Assembly (NCBI RefSeq): GCF_037055355.1
Contig: NZ_CP146350.1
Location: forward strand, 5,045,001 to 5,109,000
Length of the DNA stretch: 64,000 nt
Source of the DNA: Streptomyces sp. DG1A-41
GTDB taxonomy: Bacteria > Actinomycetota > Actinomycetes > Streptomycetales > Streptomycetaceae
Direction of reading: 5' to 3'
Shown here: one piece after another, positions 28,042-36,743 of the stretch
Position numbering within the stretch: the stretch's first letter is position 1
Layout: every line of letters begins with the position of its first letter
The notes under the pieces: model-generated
Told to the model about the DNA's origin: nothing
The model's input: the letters and a program-made list of their open reading frames with translations, nothing else
Databases searched by the model: none
Made by a program: the position numbers and the translations under genes

Positions 28042-29697
28042 GTGATCGAGCCGCACGCGCCCGCCCCGCCCGGTTCCCCGACGCCTTGGAGCGCCCCGGG
28101 CGGCCCCGGCGGCCCGGCGCGGCTGCCCGTCCGGCCGGGCACCGGCCGGTTCCTGGTCCTCGCGGGCGTGTTCGTCTGCGCAGCCTGCGGACTGGTGTAC
28201 GAGCTGGAACTCGTCGCCCTCGCCTCGTACTTGATGGGCGACTCCGTCACCCAGGCGTCCGTCGTGCTGTCCGTCATGGTCTTCGCGATGGGCATCGGCT
28301 CCCTCGCCGCGAAGCGGCTGCGCGGTCTCGCCGCGGCCGGCTTCGGCGCGGTCGAGGCGACCCTCGCCCTCGTCGGCGGGTGCAGCGCGATGGCCCTGTA
28401 CGCCGTCTTCGCCTGGACCGGCGACTGGGGCGGGATCTGGGCCAGCGGGCCCCGCTGCCTCCTGGTCGCCTTCTCCCTCGCGACCGGGCTGCTCATCGGC
28501 GCGGAAATCCCGCTGCTGATGGAGCTGATCCAGCGCATCCGCCGCCAGGACGCGGGTGGCGCGGTGGCCGACCTGTTCGCCGCGGACTACGTGGGTGCGC
28601 TCGTCGGCGGACTCGCCTTCCCCTTCCTGCTGCTGCCGCTCCTCGGCCAGCTGACCGGCGCGCTGCTCACCGGTGCCGTCAACGCGGTCGTCGGGGGCGC
28701 GCTGGTGCTCGGCCTGTTCCGCCGGGACCTGACCCGGCGCGCCCGCTGGCTGTTGCTGCTCGCCAACGCGCTGGTACTGGTGACCCTCGCCTCGGCCGCC
28801 GTCCTCGTCGACGACTTCGAACGGGCCGCGCGGCAGGCGGTGTACGGCGGGGACGTACGCGTGGCGCTCCAGACCGGCGTGCAGGAGGTGGTCCTCACCG
28901 GCGGACCAGACGGCCGGTCCCTCGACCTGTTCCTCGACGGCCGGCTGCGGGTCAGCGGGTGCGACGAACTGCGCTACCACGAGGCCCTCGTCCACCCGGC
29001 CATGACCGGACCGCACGCGCGCGTGCTGATCCTCGGCGGCGGTGACGGACTGGCGGCACGCGAGGTGCTGCGGCATCCCGGGGTGGACCGGGTCGACGTC
29101 GTCGAACTCGACGAGGAGGTGGTGCGGCTGGCCCGCACCGACCCGGCCCTGTCGGCGCTGAACAAGCACGCGTTCGGCGACCCCCGCGTGCACGTGACCA
29201 CGCAGGACGCCTTCGGCTGGCTGCGCGGAGCGCCCCCGGCGGCGTACGACGTGGTCCTCTCGGATCTGCCGGACCCGGGCATCACGGCGGGTACGAAGCT
29301 GTACTCGCAGGAGTTCTACGCCCTCGCGCGGCAGGTGCTCGCCCCCGGCGGCCGGCTCGTGGTGCACGCCGGGTCCGTCGCGTCCGGCTCGCGGGTGTAC
29401 TGGACGGTGGACGCGACCCTCCGCGCGGCCGGCTTCCGCACCGCCCCGTACGGCACGGGCGGCCGTCACGCCGGTTTCGGCGTCGGCCCCGACCGCACCC
29501 CCGCCGACCGCTCCCAGGCGCCCCGGGAATGGGGCTTCATCCTGGCCGCCCGTACGGAGCCCCGGCCCCGCCTCGCCCCGGACGGGCCGCGCCCGTACGA
29601 CCTTGACGACGCGTCCCTCGCGGCGGGGGAGCGGGCGGCGCGCGGGACGCGGATCGCGGGGCTGCCCGCGTCGACGCTGGTGCATCCGCGCTACTGA
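28042..29697 (+). CDS. Membrane-bound spermidine synthase-like protein
   Basis: 551 residues. The N-terminal membrane domain has about seven helices ([80 protein letters not shown] and others). From about residue 265 a soluble SAM/decarboxy-SAM-binding synthase domain follows, with [58 protein letters not shown] and [13 protein letters not shown]. It keeps the GGGDG and D-LPDP elements of aminopropyltransferases. Whether it makes spermidine or another polyamine is unknown. GTG 28042 lacks a close Shine-Dalgarno and may be leaderless. The DUF2617 gene precedes it. Confidence 0.88.
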   Translation: MIEPHAPAPPGSPTPWSAPGGPGGPARLPVRPGTGRFLVLAGVFVCAACGLVYELELVALASYLMGDSVTQASVVLSVMVFAMGIGSLAAKRLRGLAAAGFGAVEATLALVGGCSAMALYAVFAWTGDWGGIWASGPRCLLVAFSLATGLLIGAEIPLLMELIQRIRRQDAGGAVADLFAADYVGALVGGLAFPFLLLPLLGQLTGALLTGAVNAVVGGALVLGLFRRDLTRRARWLLLLANALVLVTLASAAVLVDDFERAARQAVYGGDVRVALQTGVQEVVLTGGPDGRSLDLFLDGRLRVSGCDELRYHEALVHPAMTGPHARVLILGGGDGLAAREVLRHPGVDRVDVVELDEEVVRLARTDPALSALNKHAFGDPRVHVTTQDAFGWLRGAPPAAYDVVLSDLPDPGITAGTKLYSQEFYALARQVLAPGGRLVVHAGSVASGSRVYWTVDATLRAAGFRTAPYGTGGRHAGFGVGPDRTPADRSQAPREWGFILAARTEPRPRLAPDGPRPYDLDDASLAAGERAARGTRIAGLPASTLVHPRY

Positions 29698-29810
29698 CCG
29701 GGCGGGCCGTGGGGTGAGCGCGGGTGAGGATACGCCCGGCGGGGGCGGATCGGGGGCTAATCCCTCAGGCGGGGGTGCGTTTCGGCCTGTGCTGGGTAGA
29801 GTCCGTCGAC

Positions 29811-31090
29811 ATGGAGCACGAGGTGTTCGTTCCGGTTCCGGCCGAGCGGCTCAGGGAGGTGCTGGACGACCCCGCGCGGGTCGCCCGGGCGGTTCCGGGG
29901 CTCCAGCAGGACGCCGGCGCCCAGCCCGTCGCCGGGCGGCTGAAGATCCGGGTCGGGAGCCACTCGGTCACGTACCGGGGTGCCGTACGGCTGTCCCGGG
30001 GGAGGACGGGGCGTACGCCGTCGAGGGCGACGCCACGGAGGCCCGCGGCACCGGCTCGGTGAAACTCGCGCTGCGGATCGCCCTGCGGGACGCGGAGGAC
30101 GGTACGACGATCGAGTTCGGCGGCACGGCCACCGCGGACGGACGGATCAAGGACCTCCCGCCGGACGCGGTGGAGGGCGCCGCCACCCGCCTGTTGAACC
30201 GTTTCGCGGAACAACTGGCCGCGGCAGTCCCGGAAACGACCACGTTCCTCGCGACCCAGGACTTCGAACCCCGCGCCACGACCGACTACGAGACGACCCC
30301 GGAGGCGGACGACGCGGCTCCACCGCCTCCGGCGGGGGCGACCGGGGGCGCGATGGCCGGGACCGACGAGGAGGCCGGGGCATCGCGTCCTGCGGACGCC
30401 ACCTCGGCCGACGCCCCGACCGACACAGGCACGGCGGCCGGGGCGCCGGAGACCGCCGGGGAGACACCGGCTCCCGGCCCCGACGACAAGACGTCGGCCT
30501 CCGGCCAATCGGCCGATGAGGCTCGCGCCACCGCGGCCGGCGACGAGCCCTCGGCACCGGGGCGCGCCGACGAGCCCTCTGTCCCCGCAGCCGGCGATGA
30601 CGCTTCCGCCGCGGGCCCTGACGACAAGACGTCGGCCTCCGGCCAATCGGCCGATGAGGCTCGCGCCACCGCGGCCGGTGACGAGCCCTCGGCACCGGGG
30701 CGCGCCGACGAGCCCCCTGTCCCCGCAGCCGGCGATGATGCTTCCGCCTCCGGCCCCGGCGACGAACCCCCCGCCCCGCCCCCCGAGCCCCCATCCGTCT
30801 TCGAGGCCGGTATTGCGCCGTCTTCTCTCGGGCCCTCGGACGGCGAAGATGAGGACGACGAGGGCGGCGAGGACGGTGACGGCATCGCCGAGGCGGCGCA
30901 TGCGCGGCGGACGATGATCGGGAGGAGTGCCGAGGAGGTCGATCACGCTCCGCCGCGCGGGCGGTACGCGCCGGTGCCCGCGCCGCAGACCGTGATGCCT
31001 CCCGCCCCGCTGCGCTGGGCGGCCCCCGCGGCGGCGCTCGCGCTGGCGTCGGCCATCGTGGCGGTCCGGGCCCTGCGCAGGCGTCGCTGA
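29811..31090 (+). pseudogene. SRPBCC-fold membrane protein with long repeat linker, frameshifted
   Basis: From ATG 29811 the first frame gives MEHEVFVPVPAERLREVLDD and PGLQQDAGAQPVAGRLKIRV, typical of SRPBCC (CoxG-like) proteins. At about 30000, in CCCGGGGGAGG, one G is missing. The next frame carries VEGDATEARGTGSVKLALRI, FGGTATADGRIKDLPPDAVE and LLNRFAEQLAA. A roughly 200-residue acidic Ala/Pro linker with two 46-aa repeats follows, and then a C-terminal membrane helix (LRWAAPAAALALASAIVAVR) with a basic end. The repaired length is about 426. The SRPBCC domain would sit in the cytoplasm, tethered to the membrane, and may bind a hydrophobic ligand. The single-base break in a G-run looks like a sequence error. 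Confidence 0.75.
30482..30757. repeat. Tandem duplication, 138-bp unit, within SRPBCC gene linker
   Basis: 30482-30619 and 30620-30757 are nearly identical (offset 138 bp, 46 codons, in frame). Each encodes DDKTSASGQSADEARATAAG followed by DEPSAPGRADEP-VPAAGDDA. The near-identity at silent sites implies a recent duplication. Confidence 0.85.
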
Positions 31091-31142
31091 AAACGCCCCG
31101 CACCGGGTGAGGCCCTCTTGATCACCCCAGTAGGGTCGTCCC

Positions 31143-31931
31143 GTGAGTGACGAAGACATCACGCTGACCGCGGGCGACGCGGAGGTGACCGTGCAGCCGG
31201 GCAACGGCGGCCGGGTCGGAGGGCTGCGGATCGGCGGCGTGGAGATGCTCCGGCAGGGGGAGCGGTTCGGCTGCTTCCCGATGGTGCCGTGGTGCGGACG
31301 GATCCGGAACGGGCGCTTCCTGGACGGCGCCGCCGTACGGCAGATGCCCCTCAACGCGCCGCCCCACGCCATCCACGGCACCGCCCGCGACGGCGCCTGG
31401 CGCACCGCCCGCACGAGCACGGCCGAGGCCGTCATCACCTACGAGCTCGTCGACCCCTGGCCCCACCCCGGCCGCGTCACCCAGGTCGTCGCCCTCACCG
31501 AGGACGCGCTGACGCTGACCATGTCCGTGGAGACGTACGAGTCGTCGTTCCCGGCGCAGATCGGCTGGCACCCGTGGTTCAACCGGAACCTCGGCGGCGA
31601 GGACGTGCGCCTCGACTTCCACCCCGCCTGGCAGGAGGAGCGCGGCGACGACCACCTGCCCACCGGCAACCGCGTCGAGCCGAAGCCCGGCCCCTGGGAC
31701 GACTGCTTCGGGATGCCCGGCGGCGTCGAGGTGACCCTCACCTGGCCCGGGCAGCTGGAGCTGAAGGTGACCGGCCGCCAGGAGTGGGTCGTCGTCTACG
31801 ACGAGCAGGAGGCCGCCGTGTGCGTGGAGCCGCAGACCGGGCCGCCCAACGGGCTCAACACCCTGCCGCGCCTGGTCACGCCCCTGGAACCGCTGGAGGC
31901 CGCCACGACCTGGAGCTGGCGCCGCCTCTAA
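31143..31931 (+). CDS. Aldose 1-epimerase family protein
   Basis: 262 residues. Galactose-mutarotase-like beta-sandwich: VTVQPGNGGRVGGLRIGGVE, FPMVPWCGRIRNGRF, LNAPPHAIHGTARDGAWRTA (catalytic His region), FPAQIGWHPWFNRNLGGEDV and CVEPQTGPPNGLNTLPRLVT (catalytic Glu region). It interconverts anomers of a hexose or hexose-phosphate; the exact sugar is unknown. GTG 31143 is used, with only a weak ribosome site. It ends 10 bp before pyrE, so the two are probably cotranscribed. Confidence 0.9.
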   Translation: MSDEDITLTAGDAEVTVQPGNGGRVGGLRIGGVEMLRQGERFGCFPMVPWCGRIRNGRFLDGAAVRQMPLNAPPHAIHGTARDGAWRTARTSTAEAVITYELVDPWPHPGRVTQVVALTEDALTLTMSVETYESSFPAQIGWHPWFNRNLGGEDVRLDFHPAWQEERGDDHLPTGNRVEPKPGPWDDCFGMPGGVEVTLTWPGQLELKVTGRQEWVVVYDEQEAAVCVEPQTGPPNGLNTLPRLVTPLEPLEAATTWSWRRL

Positions 31932-31941
31932 GCTGGGCGAC

Positions 31942-32490
31942 ATGACGGACACACGTGGCGCGCTGCTCCAGCAGATCAAGGACAAGGCCGTGGTACACGG
32001 CAAGGTGACCCTGTCGTCGGGTCTCGAGGCCGACTACTACGTCGACCTGCGCCGCGTCACCCTCGACGGCGAGGCCGCGCCGCTGGTCGGACAGGTGCTG
32101 CTCGACCTGACCGGTGACTTCGAGTTCGACGCGGTGGGCGGGCTCACCATGGGCGCCGACCCCGTCGCCGCCGCCATGCTGCACGCCGCCGCCGCGCGCG
32201 GGCAGCGCCTGGACGCCTTCGTCGTACGGAAGGCCGCGAAGGCGCACGGCTTGCAGCGGCGCGTCGAGGGCCCGGACATCGCGGGCCGCCGTGTGCTGGT
32301 CGTCGAGGACACCTCCACCACCGGCGGCTCCCCGCTCACCGCCGTCGAGGCCGTGCGTGAGGCCGGGGCCGAGGTCGTCGCCGTCGCGACCATCGTCGAC
32401 CGGGCGACCGGCGCCGCGGAGAAGATCCAGGAGGGCGCCGGGGTGCCGTATCTCTTCGCGTTCTCGAAGGACGAGCTGGGCCTGGACTGA
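31942..32490 (+). CDS. pyrE: Orotate phosphoribosyltransferase
   Basis: 182 residues. Converts orotate and PRPP to OMP in pyrimidine synthesis. VHGKVTLSSGLEADYYVDLR is the PyrE entry motif, AVGGLTMGADPVAAAMLHAA the core, and VLVVEDTSTTGGSPLTAVEA (about 118-137) the PRPP loop. FVVRKAAKAHGLQRRVEGPD is the flexible active-site hood with Lys and His. ATG 31942 follows the epimerase stop by 10 bp. Normal family length. No attenuator is seen in the short gap, so it is probably expressed from the upstream gene's promoter. Confidence 0.97.
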   Translation: MTDTRGALLQQIKDKAVVHGKVTLSSGLEADYYVDLRRVTLDGEAAPLVGQVLLDLTGDFEFDAVGGLTMGADPVAAAMLHAAAARGQRLDAFVVRKAAKAHGLQRRVEGPDIAGRRVLVVEDTSTTGGSPLTAVEAVREAGAEVVAVATIVDRATGAAEKIQEGAGVPYLFAFSKDELGLD

Positions 32491-32634
32491 GCCAAGACCG
32501 ACCAGGGCGTGGACGGTGGCCTGGACCTTCCGGCCAAGTCTGGAAAGATGGGGCCGACGATGACGTCGCACCCCAAGGTCTAGGTCAGGGCCGAGAACGC
32601 AGTACGCCAACCCGCAGATACAAGGAGCGGACGC

Positions 32635-33666
32635 ATGCCCATCGCAACTCCCGAGGTCTACAACGAGATGCTGGACCGGGCGAAGGCAGGAAAGTTCGCC
32701 TACCCGGCCATCAACGTGACCTCCACCCAGACCCTGCACGCGGCACTGCGCGGTTTCGCCGAGGCGGAGAGCGACGGCATCGTCCAGATCTCCACGGGTG
32801 GCGCCGAGTTCCTGGGCGGCCAGTACAGCAAGGACATGGTGACCGGCGCGGTCGCCCTGGCCGAGTTCGCGCACATCGTCGCCGAGAAGTACCCGGTGAA
32901 CATCGCGCTGCACACGGACCACTGTCCGAAGGACAAGCTCGACGGGTACGTACGTCCGCTGCTGGCGCTCTCCAAGAAGCGCGTGGACGCCGGTCTGAGC
33001 CCGCTGTTCCAGTCGCACATGTGGGACGGCTCCGCGGAGACCCTCGCCGACAACCTCTCCATCGCGCAGGAGCTGCTGGAACAGGCCCGCGCCGCGAAGA
33101 TCATCCTCGAGGTGGAGATCACCCCGACCGGTGGCGAGGAGGACGGCGTCTCCCACGAGATCAACGACTCCCTCTACACCACCGTCGACGACGCGATCCG
33201 CACCGCCGAGGCCCTGGGCCTGGGCGAGAAGGGCCGCTACCTGCTGGCCGCGTCCTTCGGCAACGTGCACGGCGTGTACAAGCCGGGCAACGTCGTCCTG
33301 CGTCCCGAGCTGCTGAAGGAGCTGAACGAGGGCGTCGCCGCCAAGTTCGGCAAGGCCGCTTCTCCTGGCCCCTTCGACTTCGTCTTCCACGGCGGCTCGG
33401 GCTCCTCGGAGGAGGAGATCCGGACCGCGCTGGAGAACGGCGTGGTCAAGATGAACATCGACACGGACACGCAGTACGCCTTCACGCGTCCGGTCGCGGA
33501 CCACATGTTCCGCAACTACGACGGCGTCCTGAAGGTCGACGGCGAGGTCGGCAACAAGAAGACCTACGACCCGCGCACCTGGGGCAAGCTCGCCGAGGCG
33601 TCCATGGCCGCGCGCGTCGTCGAGGCCTGCGGCCACCTCCGCTCCACCGGCACGAAGATCAAGTAA
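32635..33666 (+). CDS. fbaA: Class II fructose-bisphosphate aldolase
   Basis: 343 residues. Zinc-dependent cleavage and condensation of fructose-1,6-bisphosphate in glycolysis and gluconeogenesis. Zinc ligands lie in ALHTDHCPKDKL (His93 to His96 region), and EVEITPTGGEEDGVSHEIND carries the active-site Glu region. AASFGNVHGVYKPGNVVLRP and FVFHGGSGSSEEEIRTALEN are further zinc and phosphate loops, followed by KMNIDTDTQYAF. ATG 32635 has AAGGAGC 7 nt upstream. Monocistronic, with a strong terminator right after it. Confidence 0.97.
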   Translation: MPIATPEVYNEMLDRAKAGKFAYPAINVTSTQTLHAALRGFAEAESDGIVQISTGGAEFLGGQYSKDMVTGAVALAEFAHIVAEKYPVNIALHTDHCPKDKLDGYVRPLLALSKKRVDAGLSPLFQSHMWDGSAETLADNLSIAQELLEQARAAKIILEVEITPTGGEEDGVSHEINDSLYTTVDDAIRTAEALGLGEKGRYLLAASFGNVHGVYKPGNVVLRPELLKELNEGVAAKFGKAASPGPFDFVFHGGSGSSEEEIRTALENGVVKMNIDTDTQYAFTRPVADHMFRNYDGVLKVDGEVGNKKTYDPRTWGKLAEASMAARVVEACGHLRSTGTKIK

Positions 33667-33685
33667 GTCCCGGTTCGATCGCGTA

Positions 33686-33716
33686 GGGCCCGGCACCTCC
33701 ATAAGGTGCCGGGCCC
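33686..33716 (+). terminator. fbaA terminator
   Basis: Perfect 13-bp stem (33686-33698 with 33704-33716), loop CCATA, followed by TTCC, 19 bp after the stop. It ends 17 bp before the next start. Confidence 0.9.
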
Positions 33717-33733
33717 TTCCGTATGCTCCCTGC

Positions 33734-35200
33734 ATGCCCGATGTGCGGCTCGCCTCTCCGCAGGGCCGGTGGATTCTGCTCACCACCGTCCTCGGCTCCG
33801 GCATGGCCCTGCTGGACTCGACCGTCGTCAATGTCGCGCTGCCCCGCATCGGCCGCGATCTCGACGCGGACCTGGCGGCCCTCCAGTGGACCGTCAACGC
33901 GTACATGGTCACCCTGGCCGGGCTGATCCTGCTGGGCGGGGCGCTGGGCGACCGTTTCGGGCGCCGGAAGGTGTTCGTCGTCGGTGTGGTGTGGTTCGCG
34001 GTGGCGTCCCTGCTGTGCGGGATCGCGCCGAACGCCGGGGTGCTGATCGCCGCGCGGGCGTTGCAGGGAGTGGGCGGTGCGCTGCTCACGCCCGGGTCAC
34101 TGGCGCTGATCCAGGCGTCCTTCCATCCCGACGACCGGGGCCGCGCGGTGGGCCTGTGGTCCGGCTTCGGCGGGATCGGGGCGGCGGTCGGGCCCTTCGT
34201 CGGCGGCTGGCTGGTGGACGGGCCCGGCTGGCGGTGGGTGTTCCTGCTGAACGTGCCGCTGGCGCTGCTGTGCGTGCCCGTGGCGCTGCGGCACGTGCCC
34301 GAGTCGGGGGACCAGCGGGCGCACGGGCGGTTCGATGTGCTGGGGGCGGTGCTGGGCGCGTCGGCGCTCGCGCTGCTGACGTACGCGCTGATCGAGGCCG
34401 GTTCCGGCGGGCTGGTCGTGGCGGTCACGGCCGTGGCCGGGCTGGCCGCGGCAGTGGCGTTCGTGGTCGTCGAGCGACGGCGTCCCGAGCCGATGATGCC
34501 GCCGGACATCTTCTCCTCCCGCCAGTTCACGGCGGTCAACCTCGTCACGCTGTGCGTGTACGCGGCCCTCGGCGGGTTCTTCTTCCTCGCCGCGCTCCAG
34601 CTCCAGGTGGTGGTGGGTTACTCGGCGCTCGCGGCCGGTACGGCTCTGCTGCCGACGACCGCCCTGATGCTGGTGCTGTCGGCGCGGTCCGGTGAGCTGG
34701 CCGACCGGATCGGGCCGCGACTGCCGCTCACGGTGGGACCGCTGCTGTGCGCCGCGGGGATGCTGCTGATGCTGCGGGTCGGGCCGGGGGCGTCGTACGT
34801 GGCTGATGCGCTGCCCGCGCTGGTGGTGCTCGGGCTGGGCATGGTCACGCTGGTGGCGCCGCTGACGGCGACCGTGCTGGGGTCGGTGGATGTGGCCCGG
34901 GCGGGGCTGGCCAGCGGGATCAACAACGCGGCGGCCCGGGCGGCGGGGCTGGTGGCGGTGGCGGCGTTGCCGTTGCTGGCGGGGATGGGGGAGGAGGCGT
35001 ATCGGGAGCCGGGGGCGTTCGATGTCGCCTTCGGGAAGGCGATGGCGTGGTGTGCGGGGGTGTTGGTTCTGGGGGCGGTCGTCGCGGCCGCGGCGGTACG
35101 GAGGCCGCGGCCGGGCTGCAAGCGGCCGGAGTGTCTGCGGCAGGGGGGTGTGACGGCACCGCCGCTGGAGGGGGAGCCGGTGCGGAAGCGGTTGTCTTAG
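33734..35200 (+). CDS. MFS drug exporter, DHA2 (14-TM) family
   Basis: 488 residues. The first helix with LLTTVLGSGMALLDSTVVNV (motif D1) and VNAYMVTLAGLILLGGALGD followed by RFGRRKVFVVGVVWFAVASL (motif A) identify a proton-driven multidrug antiporter of the EmrB/QacA type. ALQGVGGALLTPGSLALIQA is motif B/C-like. About 14 membrane helices can be counted, and the C-terminus is short and hydrophilic. The substrate is unknown. It sits directly after the fbaA terminator without an adjacent regulator. The start is ATG 33734. No strong ribosome site, so possibly leaderless. Confidence 0.9.
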   Translation: MPDVRLASPQGRWILLTTVLGSGMALLDSTVVNVALPRIGRDLDADLAALQWTVNAYMVTLAGLILLGGALGDRFGRRKVFVVGVVWFAVASLLCGIAPNAGVLIAARALQGVGGALLTPGSLALIQASFHPDDRGRAVGLWSGFGGIGAAVGPFVGGWLVDGPGWRWVFLLNVPLALLCVPVALRHVPESGDQRAHGRFDVLGAVLGASALALLTYALIEAGSGGLVVAVTAVAGLAAAVAFVVVERRRPEPMMPPDIFSSRQFTAVNLVTLCVYAALGGFFFLAALQLQVVVGYSALAAGTALLPTTALMLVLSARSGELADRIGPRLPLTVGPLLCAAGMLLMLRVGPGASYVADALPALVVLGLGMVTLVAPLTATVLGSVDVARAGLASGINNAAARAAGLVAVAALPLLAGMGEEAYREPGAFDVAFGKAMAWCAGVLVLGAVVAAAAVRRPRPGCKRPECLRQGGVTAPPLEGEPVRKRLS

Positions 35201-35203
35201 GCA

Positions 35204-35219
35204 CGGGCGTTTTTGCCCG
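35204..35219 (+). terminator. Weak hairpin after MFS gene
   Basis: CGGGC (35204-35208), loop GTTTTT, GCCCG (35215-35219), directly after the stop at 35200. Short stem, so only a tentative terminator. Confidence 0.4.
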
Positions 35220-35280
35220 CGTCGGGGTGTTGCCCAGCCCGGCGTAGCGGGGTGCCGCCGCGCTCACCCGTGCCGCCCCA

Positions 35281-35325
35281 GCGGCACGACTGCCCGCAGC
35301 TAGGCCGGCACGACTGCCCGCAGCT
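35281..35325. repeat. 20-bp direct repeat, also found inverted at 63903-63922
   Basis: CGGCACGACTGCCCGCAGCT occurs at 35282-35301 and 35306-35325. GCGGCACGACTGCCCGCAGC (35281-35300) is the exact reverse complement of 63903-63922 in the distal tandem array. It is a dispersed intergenic repeat family of this genome. Confidence 0.75.
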
Positions 35326-35348
35326 CATGCCTGCGGCAGACTTGGGGC

Positions 35349-35762
35349 ATGTCCATTCACGAGAACCTCCTCGGGGGCCCGCCCCCGACCCACCTCCCCG
35401 ACGACCCCGGGCCACGGGAAATGCTCGCGTCGGGTACCGCGCCGGTCGACGTCGCCGCCGCGCACCCCACCTCCTCGCTCGCCTGGGCGCAGCTCGCCGA
35501 CGAGGCGTACGAGCGGGGCGCGACCGTCGAGTCGTACGCGTACGCCCGTACGGGCTACCACCGTGGCCTGGACGCGCTGCGCCGCAACGGCTGGAAGGGC
35601 CACGGCCCGGTGCCCTGGGAGCACGAGCCGAACCGCGGCTTCCTGCGCGCCCTGCACGCCCTCGCCCGTGCCGCACAGGCGATCGGCGAGCAGGAGGAGT
35701 ACGAGCGCTGCTCCCAGTTCCTGAAGGACTCCTCGCCGACGGCGGCGCAGGTCCTGGGCTGA
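35349..35762 (+). CDS. DUF3151 family protein
   Basis: 137 residues. MSIHENLLGGPPPTHLPDDP, HPTSSLAWAQLADEAYERGA, VESYAYARTGYHRGLDALRR, GWKGHGPVPWEHEPNRGFLR and ALHALARAAQAIGEQEEYER are the helical blocks of DUF3151. The family is restricted to actinobacteria and often lies near the aldolase gene, as also in mycobacteria as I recall. Soluble and all-helical (TPR-like), no known function. ATG 35349 has GGGG close upstream. Confidence 0.88.
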   Translation: MSIHENLLGGPPPTHLPDDPGPREMLASGTAPVDVAAAHPTSSLAWAQLADEAYERGATVESYAYARTGYHRGLDALRRNGWKGHGPVPWEHEPNRGFLRALHALARAAQAIGEQEEYERCSQFLKDSSPTAAQVLG

Positions 35763-35781
35763 CGGCGGTCCGTGTGCGCGA

Positions 35782-35806
35782 GGCCCGTCCGCCGAGCGGG
35801 CGGGCC
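35782..35806 (+). terminator. DUF3151 gene terminator
   Basis: GGCCCGTCCGC (35782-35792) with GCGGGCGGGCC (35796-35806), 11-bp stem with one mismatch, then TTGCGG, 20 bp after the stop. Confidence 0.75.
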
Positions 35807-35912
35807 TTGCGGTTTCGGGGGACGATTGCGGAGTATGCCGGTGGGGACCGGGGCCCCGTGCCGGCATCGGCAGGGGCGGACCGCTACCCGGAGTTACACG
35901 CAGGAGACAGCG

Positions 35913-36743
35913 ATGTCCCACGAGGCTCACGAGCCCGAGACCCCGCATCTCGATTTCCACGGCACGACGCCGTACGAGGACTACGTCAAGGCGGACGTGC
36001 TCACCCACCTCCAGCACACCCTCTCCGACGACCCCGGAGAGATGGTCTTCCTGGTCACGACCCAGGTGATGGAGCTGTGGTTCACCGTCATCGTCCACGA
36101 GTGGGAGACGGCGGCACACGCGCTGCGCGGCGACGACGTACCCACCGCGACCGCCGCGCTGAAGAGGTCCGTACGCGAGCTGGAGGCGCTCAACGCCTCC
36201 TGGAAGCCGCTCGGCCAGCTCACGCCGGCCCAGTTCAACTCCTACCGGTCCGCCCTCGGCGAGGGCTCCGGCTTCCAGTCGGCGATGTACCGGCGGATGG
36301 AGTTCCTGCTCGGCGACAAGTCCGCGTCCATGCTGGTCCCGCACCGGGGCGCGCCGCGCGTGCACGCCGAGCTGGAGAAGGCGCTGCACGAGCCGAGCCT
36401 TTACGACGAGGTGGTGCGGCTGCTCGCGCGGCGCGGGTACGACATCCCTCAGGCCGTGCTGGGGCGTGACGTGTCGCTGCGCTACGAGCCGTCCCCGGAG
36501 GTGGAGGCCGCCTGGACGGCCGTCTACTCGGGCGACGAGAGCGACGAACTCGCCCGGCTCGGCGAGGCGTTGAGCGATGTCGCCGAGCTGGTGTGGCGCT
36601 GGCGCAACGACCACCTCGTCGCCACGCGCCGCGCGATGGGCGCCAAGACCGGCACGGGCGGTTCCGCCGGGGTGGCCTGGCTGGAGAAGCGGGCGCAGAA
36701 GCAGGTGTTCCCCGAGCTGTGGACGGCGCGGTCCCATGTCTGA
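35913..36743 (+). CDS. kynA: Tryptophan 2,3-dioxygenase
   Basis: 276 residues. A heme dioxygenase that opens the indole ring of L-tryptophan to N-formylkynurenine. YEDYVKADVLTHLQHTLSDD, EMVFLVTTQVMELWFTVIVH (helix bearing substrate and heme contacts), PAQFNSYRSALGEGSGFQSA and RWRNDHLVATRRAMGAKTGT followed by GGSAGVAWLE (His heme ligand and signature C-terminus) are all present. ATG 35913 has CAGGAGA 5 nt upstream. Its last codons overlap kynureninase by 8 bp, so the two are translationally coupled. First step of a tryptophan-to-anthranilate route encoded in this cluster. Confidence 0.96.
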   Translation: MSHEAHEPETPHLDFHGTTPYEDYVKADVLTHLQHTLSDDPGEMVFLVTTQVMELWFTVIVHEWETAAHALRGDDVPTATAALKRSVRELEALNASWKPLGQLTPAQFNSYRSALGEGSGFQSAMYRRMEFLLGDKSASMLVPHRGAPRVHAELEKALHEPSLYDEVVRLLARRGYDIPQAVLGRDVSLRYEPSPEVEAAWTAVYSGDESDELARLGEALSDVAELVWRWRNDHLVATRRAMGAKTGTGGSAGVAWLEKRAQKQVFPELWTARSHV

